64,000 nt of DNA from Flavobacteriales bacterium (GTDB lineage: Bacteria > Bacteroidota > Bacteroidia > Flavobacteriales_F > PHOS-HE28): NCBI GenBank assembly GCA_016715895.1, contig JADJXH010000004.1:1922001-1986000 (forward strand), in the 5' to 3' direction. Below, piece after piece: positions 44,901 through 52,348 of the stretch (position 1 is the stretch's first letter; each line of letters opens with the position of its first letter). Both the position numbers and the translations under genes were made by a program. The notes under the pieces were generated by a model that was given only the letters and a program-made list of their open reading frames with translations, did no database searches and had not been told where the DNA came from.

Positions 44901-45911
44901 GGCAGCCCGGAGCCTGGTCAGTCCTGCGACGATGGCAATCCCTTCACCATCAACGATGTGGTGGATGCCAACTGCAACTGCGCGGGCACCCCGATCGGTA
45001 ACTGCACCGAGATCCTCACGCTGGACATCACCCTGGACAACAACGGGGCGGAGACCACTTGGGAGGTGCGTGACCAGACCGGAACCACGGTGATCCTGTC
45101 CGGTGGTCCCTACCAGAACGGTCAGGCAGGCAGCATCGTCACCGAGACCCTCTGCCTCAACCAGCTCTGCTACCGTTTGGTGGTGAACGACGCCGGTGGC
45201 GATGGCATCAACGGTGGTGGTTATGTGCTGCGCGACGCCAACGGCCGCCGCATCGTGGACGCCAACGGTTCCTTCACGAGCACCAGCAGCGTGATCAACG
45301 AGTTCTGCCTGCCGCTGAGCGTGGCGCGCCTGATCAATGCCAGCTGCGACCGTACGAACCTGCTCTACAAGACGAGCACGCAGATCTACGCCAGCTTCTA
45401 CCCGGGCGCCAGCGGCTACCAGTTCTGGATCTTCGATCCGCACGGCTCCTACAGCCGCCGCGTGTTCAGCTCCATCCAGAATCTGGTGCCGGCCAATCTG
45501 GTGACCAATCCGGTGCCTGCGGACCTCGACCTGAACGTGCGTGTGCGCGCTCTCGTGGGTGGCAACTACACTGAGTTCGGTCCGGCCTGCCGCTTCCGTC
45601 TCAACACCCCGGGTGGTGGCGGTCGTGAGGCCATCCTCTTCGACGAGGCCAGCAATGTGACCATGAGCCTGTACCCGAACCCGAACCGGGGTGAGGTGGT
45701 GAACGTGGCCTTCGACGGCATCGCCGCCGCCGAGCGGATGGACATCGACGTGATGGACATCTTCGGCAAGCGCGTGATGGCCGAGCAGATCGCTGCTCCG
45801 GGTGGTGCCTTCGTGCACACGATGGACATGGGACAGCTGGCTCCGGGTGTGTACATGGTGAACGTCCGCGTGGGCGATCGCTTCTACACCCAGCGCCTGG
45901 TCCGCCAGTAA
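41916..45911 (+). CDS. Giant Cys/Asp-rich repeat protein with type A T9SS tail
   Basis: 1331 residues from the ATG at 41916 (MMFSQTRTRSRSLWGALLALSLGTGATAQ). The N-terminal domain (~30-190) matches the protein at 25281-26063. Then come 18 nearly identical 39-40-residue repeats with four cysteines each (DCEGTPGGSALPGTACDD, TGNDTWDANCTC) and three divergent ones with DADNDGTCDANDVC-type calcium-binding loops. A sandwich follows (~1030-1110, LDITLDNNGAETTWEV), another domain, and a type A sorting tail (MSLYPNPNRGEVV, VMDIFGKRVMAEQ, APGVYMVNV). Repeats are probably disulfide- and calcium-stabilised rods that hold the N-terminal domain away from the cell. A large adhesin or structural fibre is likely. 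Confidence 0.85.
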   Translation: MMFSQTRTRSRSLWGALLALSLGTGATAQPLVDIGLFPNASPNTLEVRVRPDASFNQVVSSITFTIRWNDASGASLDVNALAQFCPGGFFITPSGDGQIVDGGFRYYTFNAFGFAQLSAACSGQTWSANTERVIMTIPVINNTGCATFNIVNDGYTQANNKDYFMSLNGLDATDAIYSSDFNIGNCTADCLGVIGGSALPGTACDDGLATTGNDTWDANCVCVGQLIDCEGTPGGSALPGTACDDGLATTGNDTWDANCSCVGQLIDCEGTPGGSALPGTACDDGLATTGNDTWDANCTCVGQLIDCEGTPGGSALPGTACDDGLATTGNDTYDANCNCVGQLIDCEGTPGGSALPGTACDDGLATTGNDTWDANCTCVGQLIDCEGTPGGSALPGTACDDGLATTGNDTYDANCNCVGQLIDCEGTPGGSALPGTACDDGLATTGNDTWDANCTCVGLLIDCEGTPGGSALPGTACDDGNPNSSNDTWDANCNCSGTLPNDCEGTPGGPAQPGTPCDDGLATTGNDLWDANCVCVGQLIDCEGTPGGSALPGTACDDGLATTGNDTWDANCTCVGQLIDCEGTPGGSALPGTACDDGNPNSSNDTWDANCNCSGTLPNDCEGTPGGPAQPGTPCDDGLATTGNDLWDANCVCVGQLIDCEGTPGGSALPGTACDDGLATTGNDTWDTNCTCVGQLIDCEGTPGGSALPGTACDDGNPNSSNDTWDANCNCSGTLANDCEGTPGGPAQPGTPCDDGLATTGNDTWDANCVCVGQLIDCEGTPGGSALPGTACDDGLATTGNDTWDANCTCVGQLIDCEGTPGGSALPGTACDDGNPNSSNDTWDANCNCSGTLANDCEGTPGGPAQPGTPCDDGQVQTGNDTWDANCNCIGQLIDCEGTPGGSALPGTACDDGDACTTGDVYDANCNCAGLFADADNDGTCDANDVCPGSPEPGQSCDDGDACTTNDVVDANCNCAGTFADDDNDGTCDADDVCPGSPEPGQSCDDGNPFTINDVVDANCNCAGTPIGNCTEILTLDITLDNNGAETTWEVRDQTGTTVILSGGPYQNGQAGSIVTETLCLNQLCYRLVVNDAGGDGINGGGYVLRDANGRRIVDANGSFTSTSSVINEFCLPLSVARLINASCDRTNLLYKTSTQIYASFYPGASGYQFWIFDPHGSYSRRVFSSIQNLVPANLVTNPVPADLDLNVRVRALVGGNYTEFGPACRFRLNTPGGGGREAILFDEASNVTMSLYPNPNRGEVVNVAFDGIAAAERMDIDVMDIFGKRVMAEQIAAPGGAFVHTMDMGQLAPGVYMVNVRVGDRFYTQRLVRQ
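42480..44997 (+). repeat. Coding tandem array with 117-bp unit and nested 234- and 354-bp higher-order repeats
   Basis: The basic unit is 117 bases (39 residues). A 234-base double unit recurs between 42903 and 43137 (the NDTYDANCNC variant). A 354-base triple unit recurs at 43350, 43704, 44058 and 44412 (the GNPNSSND variant). The last units, from ~44650, are divergent. Confidence 0.9.
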
Positions 45912-45929
45912 GCTGAACGAACTTCATGG

Positions 45930-45961
45930 CGAAGGGCCGCTCCTCACGGGGCGGCCCTTCG
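45930..45961 (+). terminator. Hairpin after the giant repeat protein
   Basis: Perfect 11-bp stem CGAAGGGCCGC / GCGGCCCTTCG with a 10-base loop, 19 bases after the stop at 45911. No T-run follows, so it may be a processed or Rho-assisted end. Confidence 0.65.
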
Positions 45962-46236
45962 TGCGTTCGGAGGTTCGTGCGGAGCGCGATGCGGTGCGCC
46001 CCGCTTACGTGATGAACGAAGTTCGATCGGCATTCGACCTACCGATGGCGCCGCTGCCGTGCAAGGCATCGGCCGTCCCCGGCCTGGGGTGCACAGGATC
46101 CGCGGGGACCGTGCTCAACAGGGCGAGCTGCACAGGTCGCTCCAAGGGCCGAACGGGCGGGCATGGAGCGCGGATCGCATGCGTGTGCCCGTATGCGGCC
46201 GCCTCAGCCCGGGCCCGGGCTCGCTGGAGGGGAAAT
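45962..46236. other. Gene-free stretch between convergent genes
   Basis: About 275 bases with no convincing gene; the short open frames have no homology-like pattern. It contains one 16-bp perfect palindrome, AGCCCGGGCCCGGGCT (46206-46221). Confidence 0.6.
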
Positions 46237-46267
46237 AAAAAGCCCCGCGCACGGCGCGGGGCTTTTT
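46237..46267. terminator. Strong bidirectional intrinsic terminator
   Basis: AAAAAGCCCCGCGC, loop ACG, GCGCGGGGCTTTTT: perfect 14-bp arms with a T-run on both strands. It ends the leftward GAPDH transcript (stop at 46283) and could also stop rightward read-through. Confidence 0.92.
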
Positions 46268-46282
46268 CCTCGCGGGGAGGGT

Positions 46283-47737
46283 TCAGTAATAGATCAGTCT
46301 GCGCACCTTGGCCACATGCTTGGCCAGGCGGATCACCTGCTTGGTGTAACCGAATTCGTTGTCGTACCACGCGTAGAGCACGGCCGTGCGCCCGTCGGGA
46401 CCGACGATCGTGGCATTGCTGTCGAACACACTGCAGCAGGTGTCTCCGATGATGTCACTGCTCACCAGTTCGGGGTCGATCTGGTAGTGGATCTGGTTCA
46501 CCAGTTCTCCGTTCAGGGCGGCATGGCGCACCATCTCGTTCACCTCGTCCCGGGTCACCGCCTTCTTCAGGCTCAGGCTCATGATGGCCAGTGATCCATT
46601 GGGCGTCGGCACACGCACCGCGTTGGCGGTGAGCTTGTCCTTCAGGCTGGGAATGGCCTTCGTGACCGCACTGCCGGCACCGGTGCTGGTGATCACCATG
46701 TTGATGGCCGCACTGCGACCGCGGCGCGGCTTCTTATGGTAGTTGTCCAGGAGGTTCTGGTCGTTCGTGTAGGCATGCACCGTCTCGATGTGGCCCTTTT
46801 CGATGCCGATCCCGTCCTCGATCACCTTCAGCACCGGGCAGATGGCATTGGTGGTGCAGCTTGCCGCGCTGAACAGTTGTTCATTCTCGATGTCCAGCTC
46901 CTTGTGATTGATGCCGTACACGATGTTCGGCATCTCCTTGCCGGGTGCGGTAAGGATCACCTTGTTCACGCCCTTGGCCTTCAAATGCCGGGCGAGATCG
47001 GCGCGCTTCGTAAAGGCGCCCGTATTGTCAATGATCAGGGCGTTGTTGATCCCGTGGGCCGTGTAGTCCACATCCTCCGGGCTGTTGGCCGCGATGAGCT
47101 GCACGCGCTGGCCATTGATGATCAGGCACTTGTTCTCCAGGTCCTCCACAACACTACCCTTGAAGGCGCCATGAACGCTGTCATTGCGCAGGAGTGCCGC
47201 ACGTTTCACGATCTCCTCGTCGGTGAGGGAGCGGGTGACGATGGCCCGTAGGCGCAGTTGCTGGCCTTTCCCTGCCTGCTTCACCAGCTCCCGGGCGGCG
47301 ATGCGCCCGATGCGGCCGAATCCATACAGCACCACATCCCGGGGTTCGAACTTGTGCTTGTCGGCACCGATGAAGCCGCTGAGCGTGGTCTTGAGGAAGG
47401 CATAGAGGTCCTTGCCGCCGCTCTGGCCGTACTCCCAGGTGAGCTTGCCGATGTCGATCTTGCTGGGCGCGAGGTCCATGGTGAGCAGGGCCCTTGCGAC
47501 CTCCGAGGTGGTGAAGACATCGATCGGCTTCTGCACCACGTCCTTGGCGTAGTTGAAGAGATTCAGCACCTCGCTGATGTTGGTGTCGAGCAGGTGATTG
47601 CGGAAGAACACGAGCTCCACACCGCGGCCGTACATGAGCTGGCCAACGGAATTCTCCAGGTCGACGGCCGCCTTCTCGCGGTCCACAAAATCCTTCAGGC
47701 CGGTCTCGTATCCGGTCCTGGCTTCCAGGGTCTGCAT
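46283..47737 (-). CDS. Glyceraldehyde-3-phosphate dehydrogenase, long N-extended form
   Basis: 484 residues from the ATG at 47737, against ~335 for the usual enzyme. The first ~130 residues are an extra helical region (TLEARTGYETGLKDFVDREKAAV). The NAD motif GFGRIGR lies at 139-145 and catalytic Cys294 in SAASCTTNAICP. The phosphate-binding part STGAGSAVTKAIPSLKDKL and the C-terminal AWYDNEFGYTKQV are present. It interconverts glyceraldehyde 3-phosphate and 1,3-bisphosphoglycerate. Long versions are common in Bacteroidota and may favour gluconeogenesis, but that is not readable here. Transcribed leftward after the sigma factor terminator; no clear -7 box in its leader. Confidence 0.92.
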   Translation of the reverse strand: MQTLEARTGYETGLKDFVDREKAAVDLENSVGQLMYGRGVELVFFRNHLLDTNISEVLNLFNYAKDVVQKPIDVFTTSEVARALLTMDLAPSKIDIGKLTWEYGQSGGKDLYAFLKTTLSGFIGADKHKFEPRDVVLYGFGRIGRIAARELVKQAGKGQQLRLRAIVTRSLTDEEIVKRAALLRNDSVHGAFKGSVVEDLENKCLIINGQRVQLIAANSPEDVDYTAHGINNALIIDNTGAFTKRADLARHLKAKGVNKVILTAPGKEMPNIVYGINHKELDIENEQLFSAASCTTNAICPVLKVIEDGIGIEKGHIETVHAYTNDQNLLDNYHKKPRRGRSAAINMVITSTGAGSAVTKAIPSLKDKLTANAVRVPTPNGSLAIMSLSLKKAVTRDEVNEMVRHAALNGELVNQIHYQIDPELVSSDIIGDTCCSVFDSNATIVGPDGRTAVLYAWYDNEFGYTKQVIRLAKHVAKVRRLIYY

Positions 47738-47775
47738 GGATGGGTGATGAGGGTTGGTCCGATGGTGTGAAAGGA

Positions 47776-47800
47776 CGCGCCCCGCCAAGGGCGGGGCGCG
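47776..47800 (-). terminator. Terminator hairpin after the sigma factor
   Basis: Perfect 11-bp stem CGCGCCCCGCC / GGCGGGGCGCG, loop of three bases, six bases after the sigma stop; TCCTTTC follows on the minus strand. Confidence 0.8.
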
Positions 47801-47805
47801 AAGGT

Positions 47806-48669
47806 TCAGCCGAGGTAGGCCTTGAGCAGTTTGCTCCTGCTGGTATGCCGCAATCGCCGGATCGCTTTCTCCTTGATCTGACGCACGCGCTCACGGGTGA
47901 GGTCGAACTTGGCGCCGATCTCCTCCAGTGTGAGACCGTGGTTGATGCCGATCCCGAAGAAAAGCTTCACCACATCACGCTCCCGCTCGGTGAGGGTGCT
48001 CAAGGCCCGCTCGATCTCCTTGCTGAGGGATTCGTTCAGGAGCAGCCTGTCGGCCGGGGCGCTGTCATTGTTGGGGAGCACATCCAGCAGGCTGTTGCTC
48101 TCGCCTTCCACAAAGGGGGCGTCCATGCTGATGTGGCGGCCGCTCACTTTCATGGTGTCGGCCACCTTCTCGGGGGGAAGGTCCAACAGAGCGGCCAGCT
48201 CGTCCGCGCTGGGCGGGCGCTCATACTCCTGCTCCAGCTTGGCGAAGGCCTTGTTGATCTTGTTCAGGGAACCCACCTGATTGAGCGGCAGGCGCACGAT
48301 GCGGCTCTGTTCGGCCAGCGCCTGCAGAATGCTCTGGCGGATCCACCACACGGCGTAGCTGATGAACTTGAAGCCCCGTGTCTCGTCGAAACGCTGGGCC
48401 GCCTTGATCAGGCCGAGGTTGCCCTCGTTGATCAGGTCGGGAAGGCTGAGGCCCTGGTTCTGGTACTGCTTGGCCACGGATACCACGAAGCGCAGATTGG
48501 CCTTCACCAGCTTCTCCAATGCACGGGTGTCCCCTTCCTTGATCCGGCGGGCCAGCTCCACCTCCTGGTCCGCGGTGATCAACCCTTCCTTGCCGATCTC
48601 CTGCAGGTACTTGTCAAGCGATTGGCTTTCCCGGTTGGTGATCGACTTGGTGATCTTGAGCTGACGCAT
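47806..48669 (-). CDS. rpoD: Primary RNA polymerase sigma factor (Bacteroidota type)
   Basis: 287 residues from the ATG at 48669 (MRQLKITKSITNRESQSLDKYL, the usual start of the Bacteroidota primary sigma); an ATG four codons upstream is less likely. It has no region 1.1. Region 2 contains NLRFVVSVAKQY and the core/-10 helix FDETRGFKFISYAVWWIRQSI. Region 3 is at ~150-215, and region 4 has the helix-turn-helix LTLEEIGAKFDLTRERVRQIKEKA. In this phylum the primary sigma recognises -7 TAnnTTTG with a weak -33, matching the boxes found through this window. Confidence 0.95.
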   Translation of the reverse strand: MRQLKITKSITNRESQSLDKYLQEIGKEGLITADQEVELARRIKEGDTRALEKLVKANLRFVVSVAKQYQNQGLSLPDLINEGNLGLIKAAQRFDETRGFKFISYAVWWIRQSILQALAEQSRIVRLPLNQVGSLNKINKAFAKLEQEYERPPSADELAALLDLPPEKVADTMKVSGRHISMDAPFVEGESNSLLDVLPNNDSAPADRLLLNESLSKEIERALSTLTERERDVVKLFFGIGINHGLTLEEIGAKFDLTRERVRQIKEKAIRRLRHTSRSKLLKAYLG

Positions 48670-48759
48670 CCTGCTGGTCACGGTGCGGAGGGTGTTAGAG
48701 GTTGGTGGTCAGGGACTTCAGAAGTGGTCGGTCCACTGGACCCCACCACGGGTGTGGCG

Positions 48760-48767
48760 CGAAGGTA
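48760..48767 (-). promoter_or_regulatory. TAnnTTCG -7-like element (TACCTTCG)
   Basis: About 90 bases upstream of the sigma start, giving it one of the longer leaders in the window. Same 8-mer as the box at 2132. Confidence 0.45.
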
Positions 48768-48849
48768 AGGCCCCACCTCCCTACGGGACAAGCTGCCCGT
48801 TCCATGGGTCGTCGGCAGGGTCCCTACAACCTTCTGGGCCCCAACTCCT

Positions 48850-50307
48850 TCAAACCCCCAGGCCATAGTAGGCACGCGTGCCGTTGGGGTACACGCCCTC
48901 GATCAGGACCCCGCCGCGTTTGTTGGAGAGCGCGCGTTCGATGTCATCCGGCTTGCTGATCGGCTGGTCGTCCACGCGTGTGATGATGAACCCCTCCCGG
49001 ATGCCGCTGCTGCGCAGGCGACCGGTGTCCACCGAGACCACCTTCACCCCGTTCTTCAGTTTGAGGGCGCGCAGTTCCTCGGGCGTTGCCGCGGACAACT
49101 GCGCCCCAAGGACCTCGCTCAGTTCGCGTTTGGCGGGTGTTGCCGCAAGCGTGCCTGAACCATCGCGGCCGCGCAGCGTAAGGTCGACCACACGCTCCCG
49201 GTTGTCGCGCAGCACGGTCACCGTCACCTGGTCACCCGGGCGGAATTTGCCCACCTGCTCCTGGAGCTGCGGCACATTGTTCACCTCGATGTTGCCCACC
49301 TTGAGGATCACATCGCCCTCCTTGAGGCCTGCCGACTGGGCGGCACCACCCTCGGTGAGCCCGTTCACGTAAACGCCTCGGATCCGGTCCATGCGGGCCT
49401 CTTCCGCGAGCGACTGATCCATGTTCCGGATGCTTACCCCCAAATAGGCGCGCTGGACACTGCCATACTCCAGCAGGTCGCTGGTGACCTTGCGCACGAT
49501 GTTGGCCGGTACGGCGAAGGAATACCCGGCATACTGGCCGGTGGTGCTGGCGATCGCCGTGTTGATGCCGATCAGCTGGCCCTGGGTGTTCACCAAAGCG
49601 CCACCGCTGTTCCCGGGGTTCACCGCAGCGTCGGTCTGGATGAAGCTTTCGATCGGGAAGATGTCGCGGCCCGGATCGTACTGAAGCAGGTTGATGTTCC
49701 TGGCCTTGGCGCTCACGATGCCGGCCGTCACGGTGCTCGTCAGGTTCATCGGGTTGCCAACGGCGAGGACCCATTCCCCCACCTTCACCTCGTCGGAGTT
49801 CCCGAAGGCCAGTGTGGGCAGGTCGGTGGCGTCGACCTTCAGGAGGGCGATGTCCGTGCTCGGGTCGCGCCCGATCACGCGTGCCGGGAGCGATCGGTTG
49901 TCGTTCAGGTGTACGGAGATCTTGTCCGCACCTTCCACCACGTGGTTGTTCGTCACGATGTACCCGTCGTCGGCGATGATGACCCCGCTGCCGACGCCCT
50001 CTCGGGGCTGCGGCTGGCTGGGCCTGTAGCCCCAGAAGAAATCCTGGAACGGGTCCCGGTAGCGCACCATCGTCTCGGTGGTGACGTGCACCACCGCGTT
50101 CACGGAGACCTCGGCGGCAGGCACCAGGTCCACCGGGGCGGCGCCCGGGTTCAGAGTGGGCATGCTCACCGGCAGAGCGGCCGTGTTCACGCTCCTCATC
50201 GGTGGGCCATCGGACTTGAGCGTCGGACGGAGCAACAGGTCATACCCGCTCATCGCCAGGATCCCACCGGCGAGGGCGGCCAGGAAGTAGGAGAAGGTGC
50301 GTTTCAT
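48850..50307 (-). CDS. HtrA/DegQ-type periplasmic serine protease
   Basis: 485 residues from the ATG at 50307 (MKRTFSYFLAALAGGILAMSG anchor or signal peptide). Trypsin-like domain with catalytic His122 (VTNNHVVEG), Asp152 (DPSTDIALLKV) and Ser234 (NPGNSGGAL), all intact. Two PDZ domains follow, at ~285-385 (YLGVSIRNMDQS ... GGAAQSAGLKEGDVILKV) and ~400-485 (DTGRLRSSGIREGFIITRVDDQPI). It degrades or refolds damaged envelope proteins. Divergent from dapF across a 148-base gap in which I see no convincing box for this gene. Confidence 0.93.
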   Translation of the reverse strand: MKRTFSYFLAALAGGILAMSGYDLLLRPTLKSDGPPMRSVNTAALPVSMPTLNPGAAPVDLVPAAEVSVNAVVHVTTETMVRYRDPFQDFFWGYRPSQPQPREGVGSGVIIADDGYIVTNNHVVEGADKISVHLNDNRSLPARVIGRDPSTDIALLKVDATDLPTLAFGNSDEVKVGEWVLAVGNPMNLTSTVTAGIVSAKARNINLLQYDPGRDIFPIESFIQTDAAVNPGNSGGALVNTQGQLIGINTAIASTTGQYAGYSFAVPANIVRKVTSDLLEYGSVQRAYLGVSIRNMDQSLAEEARMDRIRGVYVNGLTEGGAAQSAGLKEGDVILKVGNIEVNNVPQLQEQVGKFRPGDQVTVTVLRDNRERVVDLTLRGRDGSGTLAATPAKRELSEVLGAQLSAATPEELRALKLKNGVKVVSVDTGRLRSSGIREGFIITRVDDQPISKPDDIERALSNKRGGVLIEGVYPNGTRAYYGLGV

Positions 50308-50443
50308 GGTGTTCGGTGGCATATCAAGTGGCATGCCGCGCTGTACGAAACAACGTTGCTGTCAGGCCCGTGCGCGGCGCTCCAGCGTTAAAAAGTGTTG
50401 ATCGTGGAAGGGCATGAGCGCTGCGGCGCCGGCGGACGGGCCG

Positions 50444-50451
50444 CATCTTTG
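50444..50451 (+). promoter_or_regulatory. Near-consensus -7 element (CATCTTTG) of dapF
   Basis: One mismatch in the TA pair; TTTG perfect. Four bases before the ATG at 50456. Confidence 0.55.
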
Positions 50452-50455
50452 CGCC

Positions 50456-51241
50456 ATGGCCGGTGGATGGAGCTTCAGCAAGTGGGAGGGTACGGGCAAC
50501 GATTTCATCGTGGTCGATGACCGCAGGAAGGAATTCCCGGACCATGACGTGGCCATGGTCAGGCGCTGGTGTGACCGCCATTTCGGCATCGGCTCCGATG
50601 GGTTGATCCTGATCAGACCGGCGACCGCTGATGGCATGGCGTTCCACATGGAGTTCCTGAACCCGGACGGCAGCCGGAGTTTCTGCGGGAACGGAAGCCG
50701 CGCCGCGTTCGGGTCCTGGTCGGAACTCACCGGGGATCGTTCCTCCGTCCGCTTCACGGCCATCGACGGTCCACATCATGCCGGCTGGTCCGGCCATGGT
50801 GTTCGCGTGGGCATGTGCGACGTTGGCAGGGTGGACCGGCTCGACGAACGCATGGACCGGGTCCATACCGGATCGCCGCACCTGATCGTCTGGGTGGATG
50901 ATCCCGAAGCGGTGGATCTGATCCCCGAGGCGCGGGCCATCCGGTACGCCCCGGAACATGCCCGAGCAGGGATCAACGTGAACTTCGTGAGGTGGGCCGG
51001 GGGCGGATTGGAGATGCGGACCTATGAACGTGGCGTGGAGGCCGAGACCTTGAGCTGCGGCACCGGGGTGACGGCGGCCGCGCTATCGGCCATGTCGCGT
51101 GGACTGGTGGACGGCCGCTGCGAGGTGGTCACGCGGGGCGGGCGGCTGATCGTCGAGGCGGCGCCGGCCGGTCCAGGGTTCAAGGATGTGCATCTCAGCG
51201 GCCCGGTCGGCCATGTGTTCTCTGGGACCATGAGGCGATGA
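50456..51241 (+). CDS. dapF: Diaminopimelate epimerase
   Basis: 261 residues from the ATG at 50456, preferred over an upstream in-frame ATG at 50414 because the -7 box lies between them. The two catalytic cysteines are Cys77 (FCGNGSR) and Cys201 (LSCGTGV), each in its standard context, with GTGNDFIVVDDR at the start. It converts LL- to meso-diaminopimelate for lysine and peptidoglycan synthesis. The stop overlaps the start of mltG (ATGA), pairing two cell-wall genes. Confidence 0.95.
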   Translation: MAGGWSFSKWEGTGNDFIVVDDRRKEFPDHDVAMVRRWCDRHFGIGSDGLILIRPATADGMAFHMEFLNPDGSRSFCGNGSRAAFGSWSELTGDRSSVRFTAIDGPHHAGWSGHGVRVGMCDVGRVDRLDERMDRVHTGSPHLIVWVDDPEAVDLIPEARAIRYAPEHARAGINVNFVRWAGGGLEMRTYERGVEAETLSCGTGVTAAALSAMSRGLVDGRCEVVTRGGRLIVEAAPAGPGFKDVHLSGPVGHVFSGTMRR

Positions 51242-52272
51242 AGCGTTGGCGCATCGTAGTGGTCGTGGTGACCGTCCTGCTTGTGCTCGCCGGGGCGCTG
51301 GGCTACCGCACCTGGCGAACGGTCTTCGGTCCCGGTCCCGCGTTCGCTCCCGCGGAGCGGGTGCTGCTCATCCCCACGGGCGCCACGTTCGATCAGGTGG
51401 TGGACAGCCTCAAGGGCGCGGGCATGGTGGCCGATGAGGCGGCGCTGCGCTGGCTGGCCAGGCGGAAGAACTATGTCTCCCGTGTGAAGCCCGGGCGCTA
51501 CGTGATCCCGAGCGGGACCAGCCTGAACGCCTTGTTGAACAGGCTGCGCAGTGGTGAGCAGGACCCCGTTCGGGTGACGTTCACGAACATCCGCACCTTG
51601 CCCCAGTTGGCCGGGCAGGTGGCGAGGTATGTGGAGGCGGATTCGATGGCCATGCTCGACGCCATGACCGATCCCGGGCTGATCGCGCGTGCCGGCCTGC
51701 GGCCCGAGACCATGATCGGGCTGTTCCTGCCGAACACGTACGAGGTGTGGTGGACGGAGCTGCCGGAGGCGTTCATCACGCGGATGGAACGGGAGCACCG
51801 ACGGTTCTGGAACGAGGACCGCAGGTCGAAGGCCGCGCTCATCGGGCTGAGCCCGATGGAGGTGAGCACGTTGGCGAGCATCGTGCAGGCCGAGACCGCA
51901 AGACGGGATGAGGCGCCGATGATCGCCGGTGTATACCTGAACCGGCTGCGGATCGGCATGCCTCTGCAGGCGGACCCCACGTTGAAGTTCGCGCTGGGAC
52001 TGGACAGCGTGAACAGGGTGCTCGATGCCGACAAACGTGTTGATTCCCCCTACAACACGTACACGCACACGGGCCTGCCTCCCGGGCCAATCAACATGCC
52101 CGAGCCGGGCTACATCGACGCGGTGCTGAACGCCAGCAAACACGACCACCTGTACTTCTGTGCACGGGAAACGCTGGACGGATACAGCAACTTCGCACGC
52201 ACCTATGAACAACACCTGGTGAACGCACGTCGCTACCAGCGGGCCCTGAACGCCCGGGGGATCTACCGTTGA
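51238..52272 (+). CDS. mltG: Endolytic murein transglycosylase MltG
   Basis: 344 residues; one N-terminal membrane helix (~6-22), then a LysM-like/YceG fold. The catalytic Glu is Glu219 in ASIVQAET, followed by APMIAGVYLNRLRIGMPLQADPT, typical of the family; PYNTYTHTGLPPGPI is present near residue 263. MltG cuts nascent peptidoglycan strands at the membrane and sets their length. Coupled with dapF by ATGA. Confidence 0.95.
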   Translation: MKRWRIVVVVVTVLLVLAGALGYRTWRTVFGPGPAFAPAERVLLIPTGATFDQVVDSLKGAGMVADEAALRWLARRKNYVSRVKPGRYVIPSGTSLNALLNRLRSGEQDPVRVTFTNIRTLPQLAGQVARYVEADSMAMLDAMTDPGLIARAGLRPETMIGLFLPNTYEVWWTELPEAFITRMEREHRRFWNEDRRSKAALIGLSPMEVSTLASIVQAETARRDEAPMIAGVYLNRLRIGMPLQADPTLKFALGLDSVNRVLDADKRVDSPYNTYTHTGLPPGPINMPEPGYIDAVLNASKHDHLYFCARETLDGYSNFARTYEQHLVNARRYQRALNARGIYR

Positions 52273-52321
52273 TCTGTTGATACACGCCTCCCGCCCGGGG
52301 CAGCGGACCGTCGGCGCCTCC

Positions 52322-52329
52322 TACTTTCG
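52322..52329 (+). promoter_or_regulatory. TAnnTTCG -7-like element (TACTTTCG)
   Basis: 19 bases before the ATG at 52349; it lies downstream of the longer in-frame start at 52277 and so supports the shorter protein. Confidence 0.5.
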
Positions 52330-52348
52330 CCCCTTCAAGAACAAGTCG

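Noticed and set aside
42480..44997. Idea that the Cys-rich repeats are the substrate of the neighbouring lysyl oxidases
   Set aside because: The repeats contain no lysine that I can find, so they cannot be cross-linked by oxidised lysines. Other domains of the protein do contain Lys.
42504..45818. 1104-residue minus-strand repeat protein
   Set aside because: Direct antisense image of the repeat array of the giant protein; the sense frame has a signal peptide, Cys pattern and T9SS tail, this one has none.
46163..46594. Small + strand gene over the terminator and GAPDH end
   Set aside because: It runs through the strong terminator and is antisense to GAPDH.
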